A stretch of 64,000 bases of DNA from Bradyrhizobium commune (GTDB lineage: Bacteria; Pseudomonadota; Alphaproteobacteria; Rhizobiales; Xanthobacteraceae), in contig NZ_CP061379.1 of the NCBI RefSeq assembly GCF_015624505.1, forward strand, positions 2,356,001 through 2,420,000, written 5' to 3'. The notes below the pieces were generated by a model, which ran no database searches, was not told where the DNA came from, and saw only the letters and a list, made by a program, of their open reading frames with translations. Positions 34,462 to 44,111 of this stretch are shown in pieces. The position numbers and the translations under genes are program-made. Positions within the stretch are counted from its first letter, which is position 1; each line of letters starts with the position of its first letter.

Positions 34462-35751
34462 TCAGTCGTCCGTTTCGCCGGCCTCGTACAGCGCCTCGCG
34501 GCCGATGCGATCGAGGCAGAGCTCGGCCGTCCAGGGCAGCATCAGCGAGCCGCAGCGGCTGTCGCGATAGATCCGCTCTAGCGGCAGCGAGCGAAGCATG
34601 GCTTGTCCGCCGCAAGTGCGGATCGCGAGCGTCGCAAGCTCATTGGCGCCTTCCATCACCGAATATTGCGCCGCGTAGGCCCGCAACACCTGCTCCTTGC
34701 TCGGATTGGAGCGGGCCTCAGTGACCGCCTGGAACCAGATCGACTTGATCTGCTCGAGCTTGATCTGCATCTGCGCGACCGCGATCTGCTTGGTCGGGTA
34801 CATCCTGCGCTTGACCGGCGGCATGCCCGGCACCTCGCCGCGCAAGTAACGTACGGTGAAATCGTAAGCCGCTTGCGCGAGGCCCATATAGGTCGGCGAC
34901 AGCGTCAGGAACATGTGCGGCCAGCGCATCGCGGCCTGGAAATAGACGCCGCGCGGCATCAGCGCCGAATCCTCAGGCACGAAGACGTCTTTGAACAGCA
35001 GCGTCCGCGAGACCGTGCCGCGCATGCCGAGCGGATCCCAATCGCCGACGACCGAGACGCCCGGTGATTTCGCGGAAATGGCGAGGTAAAGCGTGTTACG
35101 GCGCGAGGCCTTCTCGCCTTCCTCGATCTCGGTGCAGAGCACGCCGTAATAATCAGCATGGCCCGAGAGTGACGCAAAGATCTTCTTGCCGTTGACGATC
35201 CAGCCGCCCTCGACAGGCCTCGCTTCCGTTCCGAAGGCAACGCCGCCTGCGGCCGCCGCACCGCCTTCCGAGAAGGGCTGCGAATAGATCGCACCGTCCT
35301 CGACGATTCTCTTGTAGTGGACCGCTCGCCGCCGCTCGTGCTCCGCGCGGGTCTCGATATCCATGTCGAGATCGTCAGCGAGCGGGCCCGACCACAGGGT
35401 CGAGCAGACATGCATGTTCCAGGTGAGCGCGGTCGCGCCGCAATAGCGGCCGATCTCGGCAGCCGCCAACGCATAGGTCTGGTAGTTCGCGCCTAGCCCG
35501 CCATGCTTCTTGGGGACGGCGATGCCGAGCAGGCCGACGCGATGGAGGTCGCGATAATTCTCGGTCGGGAAGACCGCCTCGCGATCGTAGGTCGCGGCAC
35601 GGCCGGCGAACACGCTCTGGCCGATCTCGCGGGCGCGGGCGATGATGCCGGCCTGTTCGTCGCTCAGTCGGAATGCGACGGGGTCGAAGATCGGCGCATC
35701 GAGTGCGATCTTGTCGCTCGTCCCAATCGTCTTGCTGACTTGCATCGTCAT
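34462..35751 (-). CDS. Acyl-CoA dehydrogenase family protein
   Basis: Encodes 429 aa. FRLSDEQAGIIARAREIGQSVF, GLLGIAVPKKHGGLGANYQTYALA, then the flavin-contact YSQPFSEGGAAAAGGVAFGTEARPVEGGWIVNGKKIFASLSGHADYYGV and the C-terminal VMEGANELATLAIRTCGGQAML fit the family. The usual catalytic Glu position is not obvious near the end, so it may belong to an atypical branch acting on cyclic or aromatic acyl-CoA. It lies in the minus-strand operon behind an alpha/beta hydrolase gene. Confidence 0.82.
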   Translation of the reverse strand: MTMQVSKTIGTSDKIALDAPIFDPVAFRLSDEQAGIIARAREIGQSVFAGRAATYDREAVFPTENYRDLHRVGLLGIAVPKKHGGLGANYQTYALAAAEIGRYCGATALTWNMHVCSTLWSGPLADDLDMDIETRAEHERRRAVHYKRIVEDGAIYSQPFSEGGAAAAGGVAFGTEARPVEGGWIVNGKKIFASLSGHADYYGVLCTEIEEGEKASRRNTLYLAISAKSPGVSVVGDWDPLGMRGTVSRTLLFKDVFVPEDSALMPRGVYFQAAMRWPHMFLTLSPTYMGLAQAAYDFTVRYLRGEVPGMPPVKRRMYPTKQIAVAQMQIKLEQIKSIWFQAVTEARSNPSKEQVLRAYAAQYSVMEGANELATLAIRTCGGQAMLRSLPLERIYRDSRCGSLMLPWTAELCLDRIGREALYEAGETDD

Positions 35752-35763
35752 GGGGCAGTCACC

Positions 35764-36579
35764 TTACGTTTTGGTCACGACGGAATTCAGGAATGGGCCG
35801 AGAGCCGCGTTGAAGGCATCGGGGCGCTCGAGGTTGGCGAGATGGCCGATGCCGGCGAGCTCGACATATTCGGCAGAGGGAATGTAGGTCGCCGTCTTCG
35901 CCATCATCGGTGCCGGCGCATTGTTGTCCTTCGAGCCGGACAACAGCAACGTCGGCACGGAAATATCCTTGAGCGTGCTGCGCTGATCGAACCCGATCAA
36001 GGCCAGCACCATGGCGCGATAGCTCGCCTCCGGGACGCTCGCCATGCACTCCCGCGCGACGTCCATCCCCATCGGATCCGGATCGTCGCCGACAAGGTCT
36101 TTCACCAGCGAAGGCGCCAGCGATTTCATCGTCTCGCCGAGATCGAGTGGTCCCAGCCGCGCCGCAATGAACGATTTCTGCCAGTCACCATCGGCCTTGC
36201 CGAAGGCCGGGCTGGTTTGCGCGAGAACGACGGCGCGCGCTGATGTCGGAGATTGCGCCAGCCATTTCTGGACGATCATGCCGCCGATGGAATGGCCGAT
36301 CAGAATGGGCTTTATTGCGCCGAGCTGCTCGATGAATTGCTGGAGCGCATCCGCAAGGGCAGCGATGCTGACGCTGGCAAGCGGCGCTGATCCGCCATAG
36401 CCCGGCATGTCCCATGCGATAGCGCGGAAGCGATCGCCGAAGGTCGTAAGTTGCTGCCGCCAGGCCCGCGCCGCGCCGCCAATGCCGTGGAGGAAAATCA
36501 AAGGAATCGCGCCCGGATCTCCCGCAGCTTCATAGGCGAAGCGTCCGTCCTTTGTTATCATTGGCGCAGGCTGCGACAC
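35764..36579 (-). CDS. Alpha/beta hydrolase
   Basis: Encodes 271 aa. Oxyanion motif FLHGIGGAARAW, nucleophile elbow GHSIGG (Ser), acid region LLLSGSKDNNAP and terminal His in IAGIGHLANLERPDAF-like text (ELAGIGHLANLERPD). It resembles PcaD/NicD-type hydrolases that act on ring-cleavage products. It is the first gene of the minus-strand operon; the two operator-like repeats at 36641 and 36721 lie just upstream. Substrate unknown: an enol-lactone, a formamide or a CoA thioester are all possible. Confidence 0.82.
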   Translation of the reverse strand: MSQPAPMITKDGRFAYEAAGDPGAIPLIFLHGIGGAARAWRQQLTTFGDRFRAIAWDMPGYGGSAPLASVSIAALADALQQFIEQLGAIKPILIGHSIGGMIVQKWLAQSPTSARAVVLAQTSPAFGKADGDWQKSFIAARLGPLDLGETMKSLAPSLVKDLVGDDPDPMGMDVARECMASVPEASYRAMVLALIGFDQRSTLKDISVPTLLLSGSKDNNAPAPMMAKTATYIPSAEYVELAGIGHLANLERPDAFNAALGPFLNSVVTKT

Positions 36580-36640
36580 GCGACATCCTTCTGCTTGGCC
36601 CGGCGATGCTAACAGGCTTGCGGGCGATGGGAAGCGATAA

Positions 36641-36654
36641 TTTTATACTTAAAG
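36641..36654. promoter_or_regulatory. MarR-type operator candidate 1
   Basis: TTTTA-TACT-TAAAG, one of six related sites with the form TTTRA-N4-TAAAA in this cluster. It lies in the divergent gap between the hydrolase (36579, minus) and the SDR gene (36778, plus). Confidence 0.45.
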
Positions 36655-36720
36655 CAATTTTCAGGCCGGTCGTACCGCACGCGTCCGTTCCCCGTGGAAA
36701 AACACGCTTCATTGCAAAAG

Positions 36721-36734
36721 CTTGAAGTTTAAAA
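36721..36734. promoter_or_regulatory. MarR-type operator candidate 2
   Basis: CTTGA-AGTT-TAAAA, the second site of the divergent gap, 44 bases before the SDR start. Same half-site layout as the sites at 38447, 43969 and 44687. Confidence 0.5.
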
Positions 36735-36777
36735 TATATCGAAGCTTGGGCCTTTAGCCATGTCAGGGAGCCAGCGC

Positions 36778-37539
36778 ATGTCCGGATTGCCGCATTCGCC
36801 GCACGCACTGGTGACGGGTGGCGGTCGCGGTATCGGTCGTGCGATTGCGGCAGCGCTTGTCCAGGCCGGTGCGACGGTGACAGTGCTCGGCCGGAATGCG
36901 GCAACGCTCGAAGAGGCCGTCAATGCAGGAGCTGCCCATTTTGCAGCCGTCGCCGACGTCTCGGACGAAGCCGCGCTGAAGGCAGCCATTGCTGAAGCGC
37001 ATACGCGCAAGCCGATCGATATCTTGATCGCCAACGCCGGCAGCGCCGAGTCGGCGCCGTTCGCGAAATCAGACGGCGCACTGTTTGCGCGCATGATGGA
37101 CGTCAATTTCATGGGTGTGGTCCATGCTATTAGCGCTGTGCTGCCCGGGATGAAGGATCGCCCCTATGGCCGCATCGTCGCGGTCGCATCGACGGCTGGA
37201 CTCAAGGGCTATGCCTATGTCAGCGCCTACGTCGCCGCCAAGCACGCGGTGGTCGGTCTAGTACGTTCGCTCGCCCTCGAGATGGCCGGCAGCAACATAA
37301 CCGTGAATGCGGTCTGTCCCGGCTTCACCGACACTGATCTGGTCGCTGGCAGCATTGACAACATCATGAAGAAGACCGGCCGGACGCGCGAGCAGGCGAT
37401 CGCCGAGCTTGCCAAGCACAATCCGCAGGGGCGTCTGGTCACGCCGCGGGAGGTCGCGGATGCCGTGCTTTGGCTATGTGGCGAGGGCGCAGGCGCGATC
37501 ACCGGACAGGCTATTGCTGTCGCCGGTGGCGAGATCTGA
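36778..37539 (+). CDS. SDR family oxidoreductase
   Basis: Encodes 253 aa. ATG 36778 has AGGGAG seven bases upstream; ATG 36760 is an alternative. Cofactor motif [18 protein letters not shown] motif [12 protein letters not shown], and catalytic Ser/Tyr/Lys as [22 protein letters not shown]. It probably oxidises a hydroxyacyl-CoA or cyclic alcohol intermediate of anthranilate breakdown. First gene of the plus-strand operon SDR - enoyl-CoA hydratase - fused monooxygenase/reductase. Confidence 0.87.
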   Translation: MSGLPHSPHALVTGGGRGIGRAIAAALVQAGATVTVLGRNAATLEEAVNAGAAHFAAVADVSDEAALKAAIAEAHTRKPIDILIANAGSAESAPFAKSDGALFARMMDVNFMGVVHAISAVLPGMKDRPYGRIVAVASTAGLKGYAYVSAYVAAKHAVVGLVRSLALEMAGSNITVNAVCPGFTDTDLVAGSIDNIMKKTGRTREQAIAELAKHNPQGRLVTPREVADAVLWLCGEGAGAITGQAIAVAGGEI

Positions 37540-37565
37540 CGGCCCGGAACAAGGAAGGACATCGC

Positions 37566-38402
37566 ATGAGCAGACCAGCCAATCCCGTGACCGTGCCGCT
37601 TGCGGACTATTCGCCGCAGCATTTCCTGCTGGCCGTGGTCGACGGTGTGGCGACCGTGACGTTCAACCGCCCGGAGCGGAAGAATCCGCTGACCTTCGAA
37701 AGCTATCGGGAACTCACCGATTTCTTCCGTGCCTGCGCCTTCGATGATGCGGTGAAGACCGTCGTCGTCACCGGTGCCGGCGGTAATTTCTCGTCCGGCG
37801 GCGATGTGTTCGAGATCATCGGGCCGCTCGTGAAGATGGATACCAAGGGGCTCACGGCCTTTACCCGCATGACCGGTGACCTCGTCAAGGCAATGCGCGC
37901 ATGCCCGCAGCCGATCGTTGCCGCGGTCGAGGGCATCTGCGCTGGCGCCGGCGCCATCGTCGCCATGGCGTCGGACATACGGCTCGCGGCGAGCGGGGCG
38001 AAGGTGGCGTTCCTGTTCAACAAGGTCGGCCTAGCCGGCTGCGACATGGGGGCCTGCGCGATCCTGCCGCGGATCATCGGACAGTCGCGCGCCTCCGAGC
38101 TGCTCTATACGGGCCGGTTCATGACCGCGGAGGAGGGCGAGCGCTGGGGCTTCTTCAGCCGCATCGTGACGCCGGAGCAGGTGCTGCTCCAGGCGCAGCT
38201 GCTGGCTAGGCAGGTCGCGGAAGGGCCGACCTTTGCCAACACCATGACCAAGCGGATGCTGGCGATGGAATGGGCGATGTCGGTGGAGGAGGCGATCGAG
38301 GCTGAAGCCGTTGCCCAGGCGCTGTGCATGACGACCGCCGATTTCGAGCGCGCCTTCGAGGCCTTCGCTAACAAGGTCAAGCCGGTCTTCAGGGGCGACT
38401 AA
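37566..38402 (+). CDS. Enoyl-CoA hydratase/isomerase family protein
   Basis: Encodes 278 aa; ATG 37566 follows AAGGAAGGACATCGC. Crotonase motifs: [20 protein letters not shown], oxyanion loop [15 protein letters not shown], and [20 protein letters not shown] followed by [24 protein letters not shown]. The second usual glutamate position reads Asp/Met here, so hydratase activity may be altered or replaced by ring hydrolase or isomerase action. It probably acts on the CoA-bound ring or its opened chain. Operon member after the SDR gene. Confidence 0.85.
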   Translation: MSRPANPVTVPLADYSPQHFLLAVVDGVATVTFNRPERKNPLTFESYRELTDFFRACAFDDAVKTVVVTGAGGNFSSGGDVFEIIGPLVKMDTKGLTAFTRMTGDLVKAMRACPQPIVAAVEGICAGAGAIVAMASDIRLAASGAKVAFLFNKVGLAGCDMGACAILPRIIGQSRASELLYTGRFMTAEEGERWGFFSRIVTPEQVLLQAQLLARQVAEGPTFANTMTKRMLAMEWAMSVEEAIEAEAVAQALCMTTADFERAFEAFANKVKPVFRGD

Positions 38403-38446
38403 ACCGGTGAGGCTTTCCGGCGGGGAGGCTTGCAGCGGGGACTTGC

Positions 38447-38478
38447 GCGAAATTATTTTAGGGTTAAAATAATTTCGC
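38447..38478. promoter_or_regulatory. Perfect 14-bp inverted repeat, MarR-type operator candidate 3
   Basis: GCGAAATTATTTTA-GGGT-TAAAATAATTTCGC: two perfect 14-bp arms around four bases. It ends 22 bases before the start of the fused monooxygenase/reductase gene and is the strongest copy of the cluster motif. It has no T tract after it, so it is unlikely to be a terminator. Confidence 0.7.
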
Positions 38479-38500
38479 CGGGTCAATTGGCGAGGCTCCT

Positions 38501-40852
38501 ATGAAAGTCGCGATCATCGGTGGTGGACCTGCAGGTCTTTACGCAGCGATCCTGCTCAAGAAGCAGCGGCCGAGCGCCGACATCGCGGTGTATGAGCGCA
38601 ATCGCGCCGACGATACGTTCGGCTTTGGCGTGGTGTTTTCCGACGCCACGCTCGACAATTTCGAGAAGCACGATCTTCCGAGCTACCGCCGCATCACCCA
38701 GAAATTCGCCTACTGGGACGACATCGCCGTGCACTTCCGCGGCACGGTTCATCGGGTCGGCGGCAACGGCTTTTGCGGCTGCTCGCGACAAAAGCTGCTG
38801 CTGATCCTGCAGGAGCGGGCGCGCGAGCTCGGTGTCGTCCTGCATTTCGAAGTAGATGTCGAGGATGAGGCGCGCTTCGCCGCTGCTGATCTCATCCTGC
38901 TCGCCGACGGCATCAACAGCCGCTTCCGCGAGAAATACCTCGATCATTTCCAGCCTGAGGTCGATCTCCGCGCAAACAAGTTCGCCTGGATGGGATCGAC
39001 CCGGCCGCTCGACGCCTTCACCTTCATCTTCCAGGAGACGGAGTGGGGCCCCTTCATCGCCCACGCCTATCAGTACGAGGCCGGGCACTCGACCTGGATT
39101 TTCGAGACCGATCCGCAGACGTTCGAGCGGGCAGGGCTGACCGGGCTGGACGAGACCCAATCTGCAGCACGCATGGCCGAGATCTTCGGCTGGTTCCTCG
39201 ATGGGCACAAGTTGCTCACCAACCGTTCGATGTGGCGCAATTTCCCGATGATCCGCAGCAAGCGCTGGGTCAAGGACAACATGGTGCTGCTTGGCGATGC
39301 CAAGGCGAGCGCCCATTTCTCGATCGGCTCGGGGACCAAGCTCGCGATGGAAGACGCGATCGCGCTGGCTGAGGCGATGGAAAAGGTGCCCAGCATCAAA
39401 GCGGCGCTCGAGGTCTATGAGCACGGCCGCCGCGAGGAGGTCGAGAAGACCCAGCATGCCGCCGACGTCTCGCTGGTCTGGTTCGAGCACGTCGACCGCT
39501 TCTGGGATTTCGATCCCGTGCAGTTCGCCTTCGGCGTGATGACGCGCTCGAAGGCGATCACCTATGACAATCTCAAGCTCCGCGCGCCCAATTTCGTGGC
39601 CGAAGTCGAGAAGTCATTCGCCAAGCAGGCGCGTAGCAATGGCTTCGCCGTCAATGCCGACAAGCCGATGGTCCCGCTGTTCCAGCCATTCCGCCTGCGG
39701 GAGATGGAAATCGCCAACCGCGCCGTGATGTCACCGATGTGCATGTATTCGGCGAAGGAGGGTATCCCGGGCGATTTTCACCTCGTGCACTACGGCTCGC
39801 GGGCCATCGGCGGCGCCGGACTGATCTTCACGGAGATGACCTGCGTCAGCCGCGACGCCCGGATCACCCCCGGCTGCACGGGCCTGTGGAATGACGAGCA
39901 GGAAGCTTCGTGGCGTCGCATTGTGGATTTCGTCCACGGCAACTCGGCTGCAAAAATCTGCCTGCAACTCGGGCATGCCGGCCGCAAGGGCGCGACCAAG
40001 CTGATGTGGGACGGCATCGATCGTCCCCTAGACCAAGGCGGCTGGGACGTGGTCTCAGCATCGCCGCTCCCCTATTTCCCCGACAGCCAGGTGCCGCGCG
40101 AGCTTGATCGCGCGAGCATGAGCGCGGTGAGAGACTCCTTTGTCGCAGCGGCCGAGCGCGGCGAGCGCTGCGGCTTCGACATGCTCGAACTGCACTGTGC
40201 CCACGGCTATCTCTTGGCGAGCTTCATCTCGCCGCTGACCAACACGCGCACTGACGAATATGGTGGCTCACTTGAAAACCGCCTTCGCTTCCCGCTCGAG
40301 GTCTTCGAGGCGCTGCGCGCGGTGTGGCCTTCGCACAAGCCGATGTCGGTACGTATCTCGGCGACCGACTGGGCTGAGGGCGGAATCGATGGCGACGATG
40401 CCGTGGCGATTGCGCGCGCCTTTGCCGAGGCTGGTGTCGATCTCGTCGACGTCTCGACGGGCCAGACCGTGCGCGACGCGCAGCCGGTCTATGGGCGCAT
40501 GTTCCAGACGCCGTTCTCCGACCAGGTGCGCAACGAGGCGCGCGTCGCCACCATGTGTGTCGGCAACATCACGACCGCTGACCAGGCCAATACCATCCTG
40601 GCGGCCGGCCGGGCGGATCTCGTCGCTCTCGGCCGCCCGCATCTGGTTGATCCATTCTTCACCATGAAGGCAGCGGCCTGGTACGGGGCAAACGACGCGT
40701 TCTGCCCGCCGCAATATCTGCCCGGAAAAGATCAGATTTTCCGCAATAGCGTGCGTGACAGGCAAGATCTCGAGGAGCTGCGAATTAAGGCTAAGCCCAA
40801 GACCCGGGCGGAGCTCAAGGCGGAGGCGACAAAGCCGCTTGCGGCAGAGTGA
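38501..40852 (+). CDS. 2-aminobenzoyl-CoA monooxygenase/reductase-type fusion (salicylyl-CoA 5-hydroxylase/oxidoreductase annotation)
   Basis: Encodes 783 aa, close to the Azoarcus evansii enzyme. Residues 1-375 are a PHBH-like FAD monooxygenase: [49 protein letters not shown]. Residues about 385-760 are an Old Yellow Enzyme-type reductase: [40 protein letters not shown], and [30 protein letters not shown]. The enzyme hydroxylates and then reduces the CoA-bound aromatic ring, giving a non-aromatic 2-amino-5-oxocyclohexene-type product. With the CoA ligase at 44752 it defines this cluster as 2-aminobenzoate catabolism. Confidence 0.88.
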   Translation: MKVAIIGGGPAGLYAAILLKKQRPSADIAVYERNRADDTFGFGVVFSDATLDNFEKHDLPSYRRITQKFAYWDDIAVHFRGTVHRVGGNGFCGCSRQKLLLILQERARELGVVLHFEVDVEDEARFAAADLILLADGINSRFREKYLDHFQPEVDLRANKFAWMGSTRPLDAFTFIFQETEWGPFIAHAYQYEAGHSTWIFETDPQTFERAGLTGLDETQSAARMAEIFGWFLDGHKLLTNRSMWRNFPMIRSKRWVKDNMVLLGDAKASAHFSIGSGTKLAMEDAIALAEAMEKVPSIKAALEVYEHGRREEVEKTQHAADVSLVWFEHVDRFWDFDPVQFAFGVMTRSKAITYDNLKLRAPNFVAEVEKSFAKQARSNGFAVNADKPMVPLFQPFRLREMEIANRAVMSPMCMYSAKEGIPGDFHLVHYGSRAIGGAGLIFTEMTCVSRDARITPGCTGLWNDEQEASWRRIVDFVHGNSAAKICLQLGHAGRKGATKLMWDGIDRPLDQGGWDVVSASPLPYFPDSQVPRELDRASMSAVRDSFVAAAERGERCGFDMLELHCAHGYLLASFISPLTNTRTDEYGGSLENRLRFPLEVFEALRAVWPSHKPMSVRISATDWAEGGIDGDDAVAIARAFAEAGVDLVDVSTGQTVRDAQPVYGRMFQTPFSDQVRNEARVATMCVGNITTADQANTILAAGRADLVALGRPHLVDPFFTMKAAAWYGANDAFCPPQYLPGKDQIFRNSVRDRQDLEELRIKAKPKTRAELKAEATKPLAAE

Positions 40853-40907
40853 CCGCCCGTGCCAATTTAACCCATTGCCTGGCGTGTTTTGAGTGGAGTT
40901 GAGGGCG

Positions 40908-42158
40908 ATGAAGGCGATTATCGTCGGTGGCGGTATCGGTGGTCTCACCACGGCGTTGATGCTGCGGGCACGTGGCATCGCCTGCGAGATTTTCGAGCAG
41001 GCCGACACCATCCGTGAGCTCGGCGTCGGCATCAACACGCTGCCACATGCCATGCGAGAGCTTGCCAGCCTTGGTCTTCTGCAGAAGCTCGACGACGTCG
41101 CGATCCGCACCGACCAGCTCTATTACCTCAACCGCCACGGCCAGGAGGTCTGGCGCGAAGCCCGTGGCATCGATGCCGGCCACGATGTGCCGCAATTCTC
41201 GATCCACCGCGGACGCCTTCAGAGTGTCATCCATCGTGCCGTCGAGGAGCGGCTCGGGCCCGAGGCGATCCACACTGGCTGCCGGCTCGGCTCCTTCACT
41301 CAGGATGAGGGCGGCGTCTCGGCGTACTTTTTCGATCGCACCGGTTCGCACATCCACACCGCGCGTGGCGATATCCTGATCGGTGCCGATGGCATTCATT
41401 CACGCGTGCGCGACACACTGTTTCCAAACGAGGGGCCGCCATGCTGGAACGGCCTGATGCTGTGGCGCGGCGCGCGCGACTGGCCGCTGTTCCTCTCCGG
41501 CAAATCGATGATCGTGGCCGGTGGCCTCAATGCCAAGGTCGTGGTCTACCCGATCGCGGAGGGATCGAGCCCGGCGAGCCGCTTGACCAATTGGGCGGTG
41601 CTGGTGAAGGTCGGTGAGGGCAACGCGCCGCCGCCGCGGAAAGAGGACTGGTCGCGGCCGGGCCGGCGCGAGGAGCTGATGCCGCATGTGGCGCGCTTCT
41701 CCGTGCCCTATATCGACGTGAAGAGCCTGATCTCGGCGACGCCCGAATTCTACGAATATCCGACCTGCGACCGCGATCCCTTGCCCTATTGGTCGTCCGG
41801 GCGCGTCACGCTGCTCGGCGATGCCGCGCACCCGATGTACCCGGTTGGCTCGAACGGCGCGTCGCAGGCGATCCTCGACGCGCGCTGCCTCGCGGACGCG
41901 CTGGTGCGCGCCGAGCATCCGCGCCAGGCGCTGGTCGAATATGAGAAGAAGCGCCTGCCGATGACCGCGGAGATCGTCCGCTCCAACCGTCGTGGCGGCC
42001 CCGAAGGCGTCATCGACGCCGTCGAGCAGCTCGCGCCCGACGGCTTCGACAATGTCGACAATGTGCTGAGCTATTCTCAGCGCGAGGCGATCGTGCGCGG
42101 CTATGCCAGCAAGGCCGGCTTCGCCGCAGTGCCAGGACTTGCGGCAGTGCGCGCTTAA
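40908..42158 (+). CDS. FAD-dependent monooxygenase (PhzS/salicylate-hydroxylase-like)
   Basis: Encodes 416 aa; ATG 40908 follows GAGGGCG. Motifs: KAIIVGGGIGGLTTALMLRARGI, the DG loop ILIGADGIHSRVR and the GD motif GRVTLLGDAAHPMYPVGSNGASQAILDA. The N-terminal EQADTIRELGVGINTLPHA and FSIHRGRLQSVIHRAV match PhzS-like flavin oxidoreductases common in Bradyrhizobium. It hydroxylates a free aromatic acid or amine. Lying after the fused enzyme, it may feed an additional aminoaromatic into the pathway. Substrate unknown. Confidence 0.82.
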   Translation: MKAIIVGGGIGGLTTALMLRARGIACEIFEQADTIRELGVGINTLPHAMRELASLGLLQKLDDVAIRTDQLYYLNRHGQEVWREARGIDAGHDVPQFSIHRGRLQSVIHRAVEERLGPEAIHTGCRLGSFTQDEGGVSAYFFDRTGSHIHTARGDILIGADGIHSRVRDTLFPNEGPPCWNGLMLWRGARDWPLFLSGKSMIVAGGLNAKVVVYPIAEGSSPASRLTNWAVLVKVGEGNAPPPRKEDWSRPGRREELMPHVARFSVPYIDVKSLISATPEFYEYPTCDRDPLPYWSSGRVTLLGDAAHPMYPVGSNGASQAILDARCLADALVRAEHPRQALVEYEKKRLPMTAEIVRSNRRGGPEGVIDAVEQLAPDGFDNVDNVLSYSQREAIVRGYASKAGFAAVPGLAAVRA

Positions 42159-42167
42159 GGCCCGCCG

Positions 42168-42626
42168 CTATCCGGCGCCAGGCGGCGGCGGCAGGAAGTG
42201 GATGTTGAACTCCGCGGCCATCGCCACCACGTCCTCCGGCTTCTGCTCCTTCATGTTGTGAAGGCCCCAGAACAGGTCGAACAGTTTTTTGGTCGGCGAG
42301 ACCCAGAACAACACCTTCGCGGTCTGGTCCGACTTGTTGAAGATGCCATGCGGCACGCCCATGCCGAGCCGGATCAGGTCGCCCGGGGTCGCTTGGGCCT
42401 CGGAATTGCCGAGCATGAAGTCGAGCTTGCCCTCCAGCATGTAGAGATACTCATCCTGGTCGGGATGGATGTGCGGTGGCACGAACGTGCCCGGCGGCAA
42501 TGTCGCATGCCAGGAGAAGCTGTTCTCGGTATTGCTCTTCGGCACATAAGTCTGGCCGAGGATGTTCCAGGAAATTCCCTGGAGGCCCTCATTGGCCCGC
42601 GTGATGCCGGTGATTTCGCTCTTCAT
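42168..42626 (-). CDS. Cupin domain protein
   Basis: Encodes 152 aa. Cupin motif 1 is PPGTFVPPHIHPDQDEYLYMLEGKL with metal ligands HxH...E. Motif 2 is PGDLIRLGMGVPHGIFNKSD with the final His. Single-domain cupins of this type bind iron, manganese or nickel and may be dioxygenases, isomerases or binding proteins. It lies between the monooxygenase (convergent) and the ABC binding protein, 29 bases after the latter on the same strand, so it is co-transcribed with it. Confidence 0.82.
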   Translation of the reverse strand: MKSEITGITRANEGLQGISWNILGQTYVPKSNTENSFSWHATLPPGTFVPPHIHPDQDEYLYMLEGKLDFMLGNSEAQATPGDLIRLGMGVPHGIFNKSDQTAKVLFWVSPTKKLFDLFWGLHNMKEQKPEDVVAMAAEFNIHFLPPPPGAG

Positions 42627-42655
42627 TACAGTCCTCCCTCAACGCGACACGCGGC

Positions 42656-43831
42656 TTAGTTCGCCGCCTTGCAGTCCTTGGCATAGCGGTCGCCGTAATT
42701 CTCAAAAACCTTCTGCACGATCTCGGTCTGGAACTTGCCGTCCGGGCGCTTGGCGACCTTGGTCAGGTAAAAGTCCTGGATCGGATAGCCGTTGGTGTTG
42801 AACTTGAAGGAGCCGCGCAACGAGGTGAAGTCCGCCTTCTTCAAGGCCGCCGCAATGGCATCCTTATTGGAGAGATCGCCCTTTACGCCCTTGACCGCGC
42901 TGTCGATCAGCATTGCGGCGTCATAGGCCTGGAAGGCATAGGTGCCGGGTACGCCATTGTATGCGGCCTCATAGGCGGCGACGAACTTCTTGTTTTGGGG
43001 ATTGTCAAGATTTGGCGCCCAGTTGGCGCCGCCGAACATGCCGACGGCGGCGTCCTGCTGCGCCGGCAGGGTCGATTCATCCACGGTGAAAGCCGACAGA
43101 ACAGGGATACTGTCGGCAAGGCCGGCCTGCTTGTATTGCTTGACGAGATTGACGCCGAGGCCGCCCGGCATGAACGTGAAGAGCGCATCGGGCTTCTGCG
43201 CCGAGATCTTGGAAAGCTCCGGCTGGAAGTCCAGCGTGTTCAGCGGCATGTAGGACTCTTCGACGATCTCGCCCTTGTAGTCGAGCTTGAATCCGGCGAC
43301 CGAGTCCTTGCCCGCCTGATAGTTCGGCACCATCAGGTACATGCGCTTGTAGCCGCGATCCTGCGCGACCTTGCCGAGGATCTCGTGCACCTGATCGTTC
43401 TGGTACGAGGTCACATAGAAGAACGGATTACAGTCCTTGCCGGCAAAGGTCGACGGGCCGGCATTCGGGCTGATCAGGAAGGTCTTCGATTCCGTGACCG
43501 GCCGGTGGATCGCCTGAAGGATGTTAGAGAAGATCGGGCCGACCACGAAATCGACCTTGTCGCGCTCGAGCAGACCCTTGACCTTTGTCACGGCCGCATC
43601 TGGTTTGAGCTCGTCGTCGACCACCACGACCTCGACATCGCGACCGCCCATCTTGCCGCCGAGATCCTTCACCGCGAGCGCAAAGCCGTCGCGGACCTGT
43701 TGCCCCAGCGCAGCCGCAGGCCCCGACAGAGTTACGATCACGCCCAGCTTGATCTTGTCTTCGGCGAGGGCGGGGCTCAGCGCGGTGCCAAGCAGGAAGG
43801 CGGCCGCGGCCATGGTGAATTGCGTCTTCAT
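42656..43831 (-). CDS. ABC transporter substrate-binding protein (LivJ/branched-chain type)
   Basis: Encodes 391 aa. Sec signal peptide at residues 1-23 (AAAAFLLGTALSPALA, then EDKIKLGVIV). Periplasmic-binding-protein type I layout: TLSGPAAALGQQVRDGFALAVKDLGGKMGGRDVEVVVVDDE, then VDFVVGPIFSNILQAIHRPV and KTFLISPNAGPSTFAGKDCNPFFY. Relatives bind aromatic acids such as benzoate derivatives. It is expressed divergently from the MarR gene, with two operator-like repeats between, so regulated uptake of 2-aminobenzoate or a relative is likely. The permeases and ATPases are not nearby. Confidence 0.87.
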   Translation of the reverse strand: MKTQFTMAAAAFLLGTALSPALAEDKIKLGVIVTLSGPAAALGQQVRDGFALAVKDLGGKMGGRDVEVVVVDDELKPDAAVTKVKGLLERDKVDFVVGPIFSNILQAIHRPVTESKTFLISPNAGPSTFAGKDCNPFFYVTSYQNDQVHEILGKVAQDRGYKRMYLMVPNYQAGKDSVAGFKLDYKGEIVEESYMPLNTLDFQPELSKISAQKPDALFTFMPGGLGVNLVKQYKQAGLADSIPVLSAFTVDESTLPAQQDAAVGMFGGANWAPNLDNPQNKKFVAAYEAAYNGVPGTYAFQAYDAAMLIDSAVKGVKGDLSNKDAIAAALKKADFTSLRGSFKFNTNGYPIQDFYLTKVAKRPDGKFQTEIVQKVFENYGDRYAKDCKAAN

Positions 43832-43968
43832 GATCTGTCCCCCGTGACATCAGGCTTGCGTCGCAAGCCACGTACTCCGATCCAAGCTTAAGCCGATGAT
43901 GGCTTCCGCGGCAAGCAAGGCTGAAAGCGTTGTGCCATCATGCAACGGGCATGCATGCAAGCGGCGCG

Positions 43969-43996
43969 CCAATTGCTTGAAGCTTAAAGAAATTGG
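43969..43996. promoter_or_regulatory. MarR-type operator candidate 4 (28-bp near-palindrome)
   Basis: CCAATTGCTTGAAG / CTTAAAGAAATTGG: 12 of 14 positions pair around the centre. It is placed between the divergent ABC binding protein and marR genes, suggesting autoregulation. Confidence 0.6.
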
Positions 43997-44044
43997 CATG
44001 CGGTCGATTGTTGTAGCTTTAGGCTTGCGGCCGGGGCCGATTTA

Positions 44045-44058
44045 TTTGAAGCTCAAAA
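44045..44058. promoter_or_regulatory. MarR-type operator candidate 5
   Basis: TTTGA-AGCT-CAAAA, weaker than the other copies, 54 bases before the marR start. The 280-base gap 43832-44111 contains this site, the site at 43969 and no gene. Confidence 0.4.
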
Positions 44059-44111
44059 CGTTAGGGAATCCGTGGCCTCCGCCACTGCCAGCCATCAGTG
44101 TTTGCATCAAG

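Noticed and set aside
38447..38478. Reading the perfect inverted repeat as a terminator
   Set aside because: The stem is AT-rich, lacks a T tract after it and matches the operator motif found elsewhere in the cluster.
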